From: Varroa destructor
Lineage: Eukaryota; Arthropoda; Arachnida; Mesostigmata; Varroidae
Direction: 5' to 3'
Assembly: GCF_002443255.2 (NCBI RefSeq)
Contig: NW_019211455.1
Coordinates: forward strand, 57,965,164 to 58,029,163
Length of the DNA: 64,000 nucleotides
Shown here: in pieces, positions 41,937-53,102 of the stretch
Layout of the letters: each line of letters starts with the position of its first letter
Position numbering within the stretch: position 1 is the first letter of the stretch
Made by a program: the position numbers and the translations under genes
The notes under the pieces: generated by a model
Databases searched by the model: none
Told to the model about the DNA's origin: nothing
What the model saw: the letters and a program-made list of their open reading frames with translations, nothing else

Positions 41937-44900
41937 GCGATAGAAAACCGTACCGTTGTACTATTGCTGGTATGCGTTGGTAGCTGAACACTTACAACGA
42001 TGAGCACTTAAACTCGGTAATATCGCTTCAAAACGTTATTCTGCTGTAATAAAATTCTAAATAACTTTTTTTTTCTAATTTACACAAGTTCACACATTAT
42101 AAGACAAACATGGGTATGAGTTTAACATGTTGTTTTGAAATACAGACCATGCTTAAACTCGCATTGACCAAATTAGAATGCTGTACTAGAATGATTGTAA
42201 TGAGAGATAACATTTAATTCCGTACTGATATCTTGTATTAATAACTGGTATTATTTATTCCGTATTATCTTCACAAAATTTCAGGGTCGGCCAGTTACGA
42301 TCAGAGTGCGGCAGAATAGTGGAAATTCGTAGCAAAAGCAAACAAGGATCGGGACGATGACAAAATGGAGCCATAACCTTCGACCTGGACGTCGCCGCCC
42401 GAATTAGATCGTATGTCCTAAGAGGACCTCGAGATCTAATATTGATGCAGCTTCCTAGGTTAACCCTCGGCTAATCTGACCAAGCGGGATGTTAAACGTC
42501 CGTTTCGATTGTATCAGTTGACGGAGCAGCTTTTGTTGGCAGACAATGTTATCTACGTACACTGTAGACATTCATGCTTTTTACTGACCATTGTTTAGAA
42601 TGCTGGTTCCACGGGTGAAAATTACACTCTGTGTACTCGAATATATAGCAGGGACGATGCGGTAATGAATTTTTAAGAGGGTCTTCGTTGTCCGTTGCTA
42701 TACGCCTAGAGTGTAGCGAAGCTCCGCTCTGCCGTCGATTTAACGACCTTTCGTATTAGCAGTGACTGTTTTTCATTATTTTTTAATGGTGTTTGAGTGT
42801 ATTTTCGCGTACACCCTGCGTGATAGATCACAGCTCTGACTGACACTAAGCGGTGTCTTGCACGATACAGTGATGAGCTATATCTATTAGAAAATACGTA
42901 CTCCGAAAAAGTGTTGAAGTTGTATAGTTTCAAGCACCACATTGTACAGAGGAGTCCCGTCGCGAAACAGAGCTAGATGCAAGTGAATTTTGGATCGAAC
43001 CCAAGATAACCCGCCAACATGTCATTTGCTTGCTGAAAATAGTTATTATATGCTCGTATTAACACGTTAATTACGTTCTAGTCGGAACGACAATACATGC
43101 TTCACACTGTAGCACATACATATATGACACACACGACGGCAAACAAATATTGTATCACATTTTTTTTTTTAAACAATATCTATTAGTCCTTACTGCAGTC
43201 GATTATACTGTGGTCTATGTACATAGATATCTCATAACGTATGATCAACATGGACGCAGGTGTCGTTAACACGATAGCAGACGTGTAGCAAATGACGCGA
43301 AGAATGTACATAACAACAAAGGATCGAAGTAGCAATGAAAACTGATGTAACGGTAATGACGATGACGATGATGATCTAAAGGGACGCGACGAATGATCAA
43401 GGCGATGGTAATAAAAATAGCAAATGTGGTGTGTGTAAATATTTAACAACAACTTCGGAGGAGTATTCATTCGTTCTACGGCAAGAAACATCCTAGTAGT
43501 AATTGTAGCTTAATCCTGCCTTGTCCTAGAGGACCTTTTTGAACCTCTTGCAGTAAAAACAAGAAGGTAACACTCTTTACAGCTTAAGAATCTGATATGT
43601 CCTGTGACTGATAGAATGTACGATGGTAGAGCATTATTCCTTCCGAGAACTAAGTTATATCATGACCGAGGTGGTATCCTCTAATTATTGTTGGTTATAT
43701 CCATTAATTATCGTTGGCGATCCAACAGGATTCTGGGTTAAATATTTAGCAGACACTATATTGAATCGGTAAGTGTTCTCCTATGGTTGGCGCTTTATGA
43801 GGTGATAATAAACGACGCGAATTTATAAAGGAATGAGGTCGTCTGGAATTGAATGGGTAATATAAAATTCGATGAGATGAGTCGTCAGCGTAACATAATT
43901 CAGCAATCAATAAAAGCAATCTTAGTCAACTGAAAAACATAGATATTGTTTACTTCGACCAAGCAGCTAGAGCTGTCGCATCGAAATTTATATAATTACG
44001 GAGGAAATTAAAATGACTGATTTTGTTAATTATTCAAGAATATCTAAACTTTCTTGAGATTTTTGATTATTTATTATTCAATGGTGAAATGTTAACAATG
44101 AAATTGAGCGGGAACTTTTCTTTACTTTTCTTTAATTTTCTAAAGGCTGCTGCGAGGATTTCAATATGGTTCATAACTTGATGTAGAACTGGGCCATCTT
44201 CTCCTAGAGCCCTGTTCTAAGTTTTCTGCCTAACGTCACTACAGTGATTACCCCAACAATACGAGAGCGCTTCGTAGTAAGGCAATCAAGGAGTTGCTAC
44301 GAGTTTATTTATTTTTCAACGTCCATCGTTTGCGAAACCGTCATGAGCAGGTCATGACCCTTCCTATCTAATAATTCTTTATATCACATGAAGCTACGGT
44401 TCCTTACTAAAGCTATATACTTTGACAATCACGGTTGGTGTTAATTATAATTGCACTTACTGCCTCATGACTGGAACTGACTGAGTGGTCGGTGTACGGG
44501 ATAGGGACAGAGTATTTAAGAGGAAAAGGGCAGTCTTAGGGTCCGATTTCCGAATTTATATGTCTAATTATAATAAATATGCAATGTTTTTAAGTTTGTA
44601 CGAAACTTGTATGTAATACATTTTTTTGTAATGTTTTTGTTAAGACCACACTAAATGAGTACCCAATGTAGTCGAATACTTCAATTTTATCTACAACTGT
44701 ACGCCTGCTTACCACCGAAAGATTATCCAATATCTGCGCTAAATCTGTCAATACAATTCTGTTCCGTACAACATTCGTTTATAGGTGTCGCCCATATGAT
44801 ACATATAGACCATATGATACACAGCATGCATAAGTTAAATGCTTGGCCTGGTACAAAGTGACCCTGGCGGGACGCCTTTGCGGCAAGCCAACTATTTTGA

Positions 44901-45485
44901 ACAGATTCACGTTACATAAAAAAAAGTCTATAAATGTTACAAGAAGTGCTAGTTACTGTCATAAAAAAACTAAGCACAATTGAATGATCACGCGTTATTG
45001 CGAACCATCAATGATCTTTACGCATTATCCTTCTCCTTTTCTTCGTCGTACTCATTGCGAGATATGACATCCTCTCTGCACCGTAGAACACAATAAGAGA
45101 TTTTATAGTTTGTGTTAACCCAAATGCACAGGTAGCACTTCGAAGACGGTTCAGTATTGTTGAAGTAAACGCCATTGCTCCCCGTGTTTTGGAGAATTGC
45201 GTCTCGCCTATTTCAAACGAATTTGCGATTTTGCTGCATCTAGTATTATGGAACGATAACAAAATAATGATAACGTACACTAATTTTAGACAACAACGAT
45301 ACATAGCTTACGACCAACAGCGGTACGAGGACAAGCTGCAACTTTCGGAAGCTGAACGTTGCCTGGCATTTCGTTCAGCACGTTTGATCCTAAACGCACT
45401 CTGAATTAAGTCGAGGACTAGATGAGCAAATTCGTCGTGCACGTTAACATAAATGTGAATGCTAATTTTTTTTTTATATTAATGC

Positions 45486-45491
45486 TTTATT
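45486..45491 (-). terminator. Candidate polyadenylation signal of the LRR gene
   Basis: AATAAA on the minus strand, 147 bases beyond the LRR stop codon (TAA at 45640-45638). Position and strand suit a 3' UTR end. Confidence 0.45.
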
Positions 45492-45637
45492 GTAACACAC
45501 GTGTTGTTTACAGGAGTGAGGATAAATGCTTCTGTTTGCTACTAATGACAAGGCGGCGTCTGCGACACGTTTACGGCATGTGTGTATAGGACGAGCAAAC
45601 TTGGGCATATCACGCGTTTCAACGTCCGCTCGTATAT

Positions 45638-48600
45638 TTAGAGAAGTCGGCCCGTATCACTTTGAACCGACTCCATGCTGCTGGCAATGTTGTTTTTCTC
45701 TGTCACGCAGAGTGAATTAGAATTCATATCGATTATTGTTTGTCTCTTTTTTATAGCCACCCGTCCGAGTAAACCAAGTGCTGCTATAGCTGCGACGACG
45801 AAGCACAGCGTTATAGGGAATCCAAAGTCTCCTCGGTTAGTAAGCGCCATGTGGTGGAGTGGCGATTTCCATAATTTTTCCTCCTGAGACTCTTTCGGTA
45901 GCTACAATTGATGATCACAGAAAAAAAACAGCCCATTGAAAAGGATAGCTGCACAATTTTGCATTGAGTGCAACTTTAGAATTTGTATGAACCAATTTAT
46001 AGATTTGTACTTGGAACATTTACGTGTATATACAAAGTAAGATGAAACAAGCGCCAAAAGGACTAAATAGAGAATCGGTCAGGAAGTAAGAGACGATGCC
46101 CAAGATTTTCCTAAAAACAGACTGGACAAGAATAATGTTTATAAAGATCTAGACAGGTTGTCCTAAGTATAGAATAATTGATAATGAGATCTTTCTGATA
46201 TTCTCGCTTGTAGTTACAACGTACTTGTCCGGAGCCCAAATTCCTTAGGTTCTCTTATACCGTCCTAACACCTTAAGCACATACGTACCTGTATCTGGTC
46301 GAAGTGAGTGCCAGGTGGGGTGGCGCATGCAACCCGACCCGAGTTAAAGAGTCGGATTGATCCAGCTGCCGCTCGGCGCCGTAACCACACAAGATCATCG
46401 CAGTGCCATGGATTACCTAGAACAGAGTTAATCTTAATCGTCGTATGCCATGTTACTTTCCCATCGAAACATCAACATGGCTATTTGCAGCTAATCGAAT
46501 CTAAGATTAGACATTGTATTCAAAAGGCACTGAATAGTCTCCTACTCTTGCTGAGCCAGTGAAGGCACTTAGCTTCATGAGAGCTACGTTTCACTGTAAA
46601 AGAAAGCGGCGTCGCCATCGTCGGTTCGTAGTTTTGTGGCGGTGACTAGTAAAAATGTGAATTTTTGTGTGTACCAAAGATGAATTACCAATGTAAATAC
46701 GGTGTATCACAGTCTCGTGAGAAAGTATAAAAGGGAGTGAAGGGGCGAGAGAATGGGGATAAGTTAGAGAGAGAGAGAGAGAAAGATTAACAAATTTTGT
46801 TGCCAAGTGTAATAGATTGGCAAAGGTGGCATCCGTCGCACGTTCAAATACCCTTGGAACATGATTTTTGTGCGCTACTCAAAAGGAGAGACTCTCCGCC
46901 AAAAAAAAACATCCTTAATACGTTTGCACATTTTTAACATTGATTTACAGACCTTGCATTATAAGTGTTCCATGGAAGGAGATGAACCCTGATTCTTGCA
47001 AATCGACAAGATGGTTCTTCGAAATGTCCAGTTTCTGCAGTAATGTCATGCCCATTAGTAAATTTTCAGGCAGTGAATGGAGACCCAGTCCTCTGAAAAT
47101 GCAACGTATGGTTATCGTTCGTGCTATATATCTGCTAAACTTTCAGTGCAAGAGATGTACATCTTATCGAGCAGACAAAGAAGATAAAATGTGTGTTTAC
47201 ATAGGTTGATATTTGGAAGCTTAAGAATATCCGCTGACTGCATTAGTTCTTAATATGTCATCAGCGAGTAGTTGCTCATAAGCACAAGATGCTAGCAACG
47301 CATAGCAGCGAGGAATCCAAAAAATGGTATTTTTTTTTTTTATAGATGTAAGCATGCTCAGTGTCACATTATGTAGCGTACGACTGTCCTTTTATTCAGT
47401 AGCCCGCCGACGCTTGGTACTACACTTGGTTTTCAAGCGCTATATTCTGCGCTAATAATCGTTAGTAGTTTCTGTGTCTGTCCTTTAGAATACTCCTCAA
47501 CTGTAATGTACTTTCCGAGGTTTCAAACTGAACAGGACTTAGATGCATTCAGCATATGTGAAGCACTCCTGAGTTTCTAATATACAGACACATGACTAAG
47601 GTCTTCGTACTAAGATCCCGTATCCCTGTGCAAAGTGACACCAAGAAGCTTTAAAAAAAAATGAAACTCATTTTGATAAAAAGTACTTTTTTCATTGTTA
47701 TGTTAATTATGTGGTCAATATAGCGATTTTTCTGCAAATAGAAACAGCAGGCTGTGTCCTGTTTCGACACCATAAAGCTTGGATAGACCGTAGTGATCTT
47801 CGTTCATTAGAACGTCGCACTCCTCAGTAAAACGTAATCTCATTACTCATTTAAAAACTAAAACTGGATAAAGCGTACGATCTGATTTGAAGTGGCCGGC
47901 TTCCCTAGCTGTTACAATGAACTACTATTAACAGAATTGTATTTAGCACAAATTGCAGGGCACTGAACAAGCGTAATAATTATAACAACAAAACTTCGAA
48001 AAAAAATAACTTACATAATTCTGAGCAGTTTTAGTTCGTCGGGTGAGTCTGGCAACTGGTCTCTTTTAAGCATAATGCTCTTAATGTTGCTTTCGACAAT
48101 TTGTAGCTCGATCAAACTGTTCAGCGGACGCAAGTAGTTACCTGACAGAGAATAGTTTTTTAATATATAAGTATATCAACGTAGAGTAAGTTTTTGCATT
48201 AGAAGCATATGTTAGTTGCTTACCAAGTGTGAAATTGCATTTATAGAAGTTCAGCTGCAATAGATGCGAGAGTTGGCCAATGTCGTTCAGATCCAGTTCC
48301 ATGCGTAGGAATGACAATTGCATTAAGGCTGGTACTTCTCTGTGAACAAATTGTGCATAGCCCGGTTAGGATAGCATGTTAATATGTTGTACTTAAAGTA
48401 AGATGTTATTATCAATATCGTCGACTTAGCGGATATTAACATCTGATACCAACCTAAGCGAACGAAACATTTTGTCGGCTTTTTCGATGGTCGTGTTATC
48501 TAATGAGAAGCTGGAGAAATTACAGTTGGTCAGACGACCCAAACTCCTTAGTTTTGAGTGGCTCAAAACTAATTCTTCAACGTTGACCTCGCAGACCGAT

Positions 48601-49233
48601 GTCGGGAGGGATGTTAGCGTCGCCTCACTCAAATTCAGCTCCTGTATTCAGATCATTGTTAATGTCTTCCAAAACGCTATTCAAACCTCTTTTGGAGTAC
48701 CTAATAGGCGCAGCGTTACGATAAAATTAGGGTATTTCATTTATGTCACTCGATAAAATACGTATTAAATATTTACATCTAGCTATTCAAGACATCATGG
48801 AAAAACATTTAGAATCACATAATGAGGTGCATGCAAAATAGGCTTCAAGGAAGAGAAGGTCCTTGCCGAGCGGTGCTATAAAGCCGGAGTTCGTCCTAAT
48901 CATACTAAGCTTTACGGTTTTAAAGTCCGCCCATATGTTTCTTCATTATTATATGGCGCAGATTTTCTACGAGTGTCTATCACTGTATACGAGGTCCAAC
49001 TCCAGCTAAATAGTACTTGATTCGGTTAGTCGTGTACCTTGAGAGCTACGTTTCCAATTGTTTTCACAATCTGGTCGACGGTGGAGCTATCTTTTGCTCC
49101 CTTGCAGGTTATCCGAGGGCCACTGTAACAGCGACACCCCAGTGGAAGTAACACATTTTTCGGGAGACATGATTTGTCTGCAAGGGATTCCACCAAAGCA
49201 GTTGCCAGCATGACTAGCCCGGCAAGGACAGAC
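45638..49233 (-). CDS. Leucine-rich-repeat type I transmembrane protein (5' end incomplete)
   Basis: Exons on -: 49233-49038, 48641-48454, 48339-48224, 48141-48015, 47092-46953, 46416-46289, 45901-45638. All are GT-AG, and all six junctions keep one frame, giving about 386 residues. Counting the split first codon as 1: signal-like hydrophobic stretch 2-19; cysteine cap (LRRNT) with C23, CRC 34-36 and C44; about eight LRRs, for example ELNLSEATLTSLP and LQKLDISKNHLVDL; LRRCT from NPWHCDDLVWLR to VACATPP (about 257-291); transmembrane helix about 327-349 (FPITLCFVVAAIAALGLLG), followed by KKR and a 35-residue tail ending DTGRLL. Such proteins are usually surface receptors or adhesion molecules; the ligand is unknown. 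Oddity: the usual NPWxCxC of the LRRCT is HCDD here, so one disulfide pair seems lost. The exon carrying the initiator is not resolved: either the first base completes a split ATG, or the start is ATG 49211. Confidence 0.88.
46763..46782. repeat. (GA)n microsatellite in an LRR-gene intron
   Basis: About ten GA units in the intron between the last LRR exon and the LRRCT exon. Confidence 0.8.
47435..47860 (-). mobile_element. Decayed non-LTR retrotransposon fragment (reverse transcriptase end)
   Basis: On the minus strand one frame from about 47651 to 47435 reads KLLGVTLHRDTGS, a stop, YEDLSHVSVY, a stop, KLRSASHMLN, then later ISAEYSA. This order resembles the C-terminal part of jockey/CR1-like reverse transcriptases, where YLGVTLDR is followed by an HL..(A/S).KL(R/S)SRNN segment and then a Y(S)xAEYC motif. 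At least three in-frame stops show it is dead. Upstream sequence to about 47860 is open in places but less convincing. It lies inside the LRR gene intron 48014-47093 in the same orientation as the gene. Recognition is by pattern only. Confidence 0.5.
48548..48572. repeat. Perfect 11-base inverted repeat inside an LRR coding exon
   Basis: TTAGTTTTGAG, spacer TGG, CTCAAAACTAA. It lies in the exon 48641-48454 and encodes part of one repeat (ELVLSHSKLRS). A coding hairpin this perfect is uncommon and may be chance or structure-forming. Confidence 0.8.
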
Positions 49234-52200
49234 CTGCAAATAATAAATGCACCGATTCAAGAGCACTGAAAGCTCATCAACTCGTGTTTACCTTCCTATT
49301 GATTCTCTCAGTAGGTACTGTAGTAGAATGTACTATTTCCACAAGTGTTGATCTAACTGCTTAATTTGAATGATAGGTATACAAATGGTGGTAATTAGGT
49401 TCGCCTCATTCAATAGCCACCAACGGACAACTTTTTAGTGAAGGCAGTTCTCTCTACGAAAAAAATTACATCGTCATAACTTGGCCATGTATTTTGGAAT
49501 CCCAATGATGACTCTAGCTATTGCGGAAAGTGTACCCGTTAATTTATTCGGAATCAATGCTACATGTAGTTGCCAATAGAAGCTAAAAGTTTCGAGCGGT
49601 TCGTGGAAGACCCACAGTAGAGCGAAGACTCTAAACGCATGTCAAATAAACCTATGGACTGATTTAGAATTTCGTGTTTGTTTGGTAACAGAAACACTGT
49701 AAGGCTCTTGAGGGCCTTAGGTACACTTTTCACACTATTGAGCTAGACAGATTGTTCCTTACTTAAAGTACTAATGGCGAAACGTTTGCCGCTAATGATA
49801 TTTCTTATGCATTTAATACGCCCATCGCTGTATTCGAGCCCCTTTTAATAATCAAATCTCCAGAACAGATGCAAATATCGATAGGAGGAACTCATCAACG
49901 TGCTCGATAAACCATGACCAAGTCCTGTGAACGAATGTCCCTATATCTTTTGGCAAGACCATAAAACTTAGCGAAACCGCTACGACACGCAGAAAACAAA
50001 ATACCGAACTATCTTGATAAACTTTTTCGTAAAGTTAATAACTCGTATCGAAGTGTATTGTGGCAGACGCGTTCGAAAAAGGGTCTATTGAGTTTGAACG
50101 TACTAAAATGACGACAGTCATAGCCGCTATAACGAGGTTTCTAGGCGATCGGCAGCCTAAAGTTGCTTGATTGGCAGAGTTTAATGTACACCTTGACATA
50201 CTGCAACAGCTAACAACTCTGAATAGATGTTATATAGCCCTATCATATGCGATATTTGTTTAGTAACAAGTTCGTAATGAGAATTGAACAATAAGGTCGT
50301 GAGGCCCCAATAAGATGCATCAATGATAAACTATTTCATAAAACTGTTTGAACAACGACAGAAATCTATTTTGCCCCGTTTAAAGGTTGTGCGATACGCT
50401 AGATCATTACGATCGAAAACGTTAAGTCCACTATATTACTCCGATAGGGGATTAATCCCTAACATGGACCAAAGTTTCTAATACGTAATGAGCGACTTGG
50501 CAGATCTAAATTCTGTAGAATCCTTGTGAGACTACTGAAAACGAGCGTGGTTTTTCGGCAGCCCGAACAGCGAACTGCCAAACGATCAGCGATTATCTCT
50601 TTTAATGAAGTGCATGTAGTACGCTGCCAGACAAGGCCTTTTTGAGCTAGATGCATCAAACTTATGGATGCATAGACGACACAACAGTGACCTACAAAGC
50701 TGATGTTTATTTATATCGATGATTTCCTTGACCACAGAGTGAACGAGGGAAGTCAAAGCTGACTTTTATTACGAATTTATATTATGTTTCGTAGAAAATC
50801 GGGGCTGTCACAAAAGGATAATGTCTCATATAATGACTACTTGTTAACCACCCCCCGGTAGCGCTTACAGGCAATCAACTATTTACGTTTGATAAAAACG
50901 TGAATAACATTATTAAAGCAACGTCTATTATGAGCTTCTTCGTTTTGTGCAAATCTAGGATCTCCTTCTTTCGTAGATTTCATCTGTGCAGTTCAGCGAA
51001 GATGATGCCATTGGCTGAAAGTGGCAAATCGGCAAATGACAATGGGACCGCAACTGCTTAGAGCAGCCCTCACCGTTCTTCGGAGAAGACGATTACATTA
51101 TGTTCACAGCTTTCTGTAAATACTCCAACATAGTGAATCAACAAGCTAGGTAGACGTACGTGTCATCTTAACTGCAGGCTAGGAATAAGATCCTTGCTTG
51201 AGACCAACAGGCTTTGCTTTTTGTTGTTAAAATAGCTTTTCACGTTGGCTGAAGATGCTATCCAATTGCTATACGATATCACATGCCCATTTGCAATCGT
51301 GTCACTTTGCACCGAGCAAACATATAGACTAAATCGACACAAATTCAGCTTTGCTACTTCGTTCGACAAACACTCGCAGTTATGTTTCGCTATTAAACGA
51401 ATGGAGATTTTTTCTCTTGTAAGGCCAGAACGTTGACCTCGTTTCACCAGCGCCTCTGGCAAGACTAACGAAACAAATATTCGACGCGGACTGGACGAAG
51501 GAAGTGGTCCTGTTAAAAGGTTTATGGTGTAGATCCGCAGTCGCAAACACTGTATATCTACTACATCGCTACGCCTTATCGATCCATGCACTTCGTTATT
51601 AAAGTGTAATAGTGTGGCCTTTTCAGTGCATTTGCAATAGAGGAAATGAGGCTATTCATTTGATTCATCGTTCGATCCATGAATATATTAAGGTGTCAAG
51701 GACAGACAGACGCATTGTAGAAAAATGTGGGGAAACTTCCTTGCCATGAAAGATCTTTTATTTGCTTTGTTGCGCAGCCATTGGATCTTTCGGTCAGTAT
51801 AATTGGTACCTTGATATGAACAGACTTATCGTCATTTTAGCAACCTTTTTCTGATCACAGCTTTTCTCTGCTGTTTTTAAAATATTAACACATACTAATA
51901 GCTGGTGTTCTTATTTTGTCTTATCGTTGCCTTCCAGAGGAAACAAGTGATGATATATATAGGTGACACTATAAGTGATATTATTGATAAATAGCAAGCA
52001 TATGAAGTGCTGTGTGTAAATGCGGCTAGTATTCTTTTGTAAATAAGACATAGATGAGATACGCTTAATATAATTGAAAAACAAAACAGTTTGAAATCTA
52101 TCGCCAGGTGGACGCGGAAATGCGATACAGTTAATGGAAAGCAATTGAACGAGGCTTTATTTTTCCTAATAAACTTGTTCTTCTCAAATGTACGGTACGG

Positions 52201-53084
52201 TGATCATGAAGTTTAATGGTTAGCCTTTCGTTAAAGTAAGGCTATGTAACTCAGTGAGGATGTTCGGCAAGCTATGATCGATCATGCTTGACTATGACCT
52301 CAGAACTTGTGCTAAGTTTATTTTCCTTTTGCTAATGGTGTAAAAAATGAGACCGTCTGAACTAATTGGTTATTGAACCAGTTAAATATTAGATGTTTCC
52401 TTTAGGTAGATATGGACATGATAAAGCCCAGTAAAAATCGCTGACATGTTTACCGTTTGCTTACAGTTATCTTGAAGCCTTCGATTTTAGGCAGCTGTGT
52501 GACTACTGACACGGCAGGCAGTAAAGATTTCAAGCCACTCTTCGATCTGTTTAGGTGAATTGCGTGCGATTTTGGCGCAGCTTCGACGTATACTACATTG
52601 ATGGATATTTTAACATGGCTAAAGGTTATCGTGTTGATACGTGCCGTGCCCGACACTTTTTAGAAAGCTGATTTGTATGAATTTAGCTAATTTTATTATT
52701 AGTGAAGCTTAACTGACTCCATTCGCATAGTAAATGCCGTACGCTACAAGCTATATGGTATGTATCATGGGAAATATGTATGAATAAGTTCCTCGTTTCC
52801 ATTCCAATAGCTTGTCTGAAAAGTAATGCAAAGCTTCGTTTGGCAATTCTCTTTTCTATCGTTTTGTGTGCTGCCTGTCAGGCGTTACATACTCTCGTTC
52901 AGTTCGAATCGGGGCAGGAAAAACTTCGTTTGCCGCTGAAAATTAGCCTCCTGGAGTAATGCTTAGCACCGGCCTAAATGCCAGGCGTAAAACGAAAAAG
53001 TGAAAAAAAGGTTATAGACCGTTGGAAACCTATTTTATTCGACAGGGTCACTGTCTCCGTTTTGTCAGCCAAAAGAACTGCAAA

Positions 53085-53102
53085 ACGAACGAACGAACGA
53101 AC
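53085..53102. repeat. (GAAC)n short tandem repeat
   Basis: Four to five GAAC units in the gene-poor stretch between the LRR gene and RBFA. Confidence 0.8.

Larger units (their letters stand above)
41414..45485. other. 3' UTR and spacer between converging LMO and LRR genes
   Basis: Holds the LMO 3' UTR with several polyadenylation signals and AT-rich spacer. A possible acceptor, TTCACAAAATTTCAG ending about 42284, precedes a GC-richer block (42285-42480) that could be an alternative 3' exon. Minus frames at 45050-45210 and a + frame ending at 45404 are open for 40-100 codons but were not joined to any gene. Confidence 0.4.

Noticed and set aside
42985..43070. Perfect tRNA-like B box (GGTTCGATCC) on the minus strand
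   Set aside because: No A box, acceptor stem or anticodon arm can be formed around it.
45008..45304. 98-codon minus frame beginning with a hydrophobic segment
   Set aside because: Two of three minus frames are open here, neither has a good acceptor, and no homologue is recognised.
45757..45835. Possible + strand exon with a very good acceptor (TCTCTTTTTTATAG)
   Set aside because: It lies opposite the LRR transmembrane exon, which is supported by phase and protein structure; no + partner exon was found.
47900..47962. Alternative last exon for the LRR gene (frame ALQFVLNTILLIVVHCNS then stop)
   Set aside because: It can splice in phase, but the exon at 47092-46953 also matches phase, continues the LRR pattern and leads to a proper C-terminal cap and membrane helix.
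52780..52956. 58-codon + frame with a hydrophobic start
   Set aside because: Short, isolated and without splice context or family pattern.
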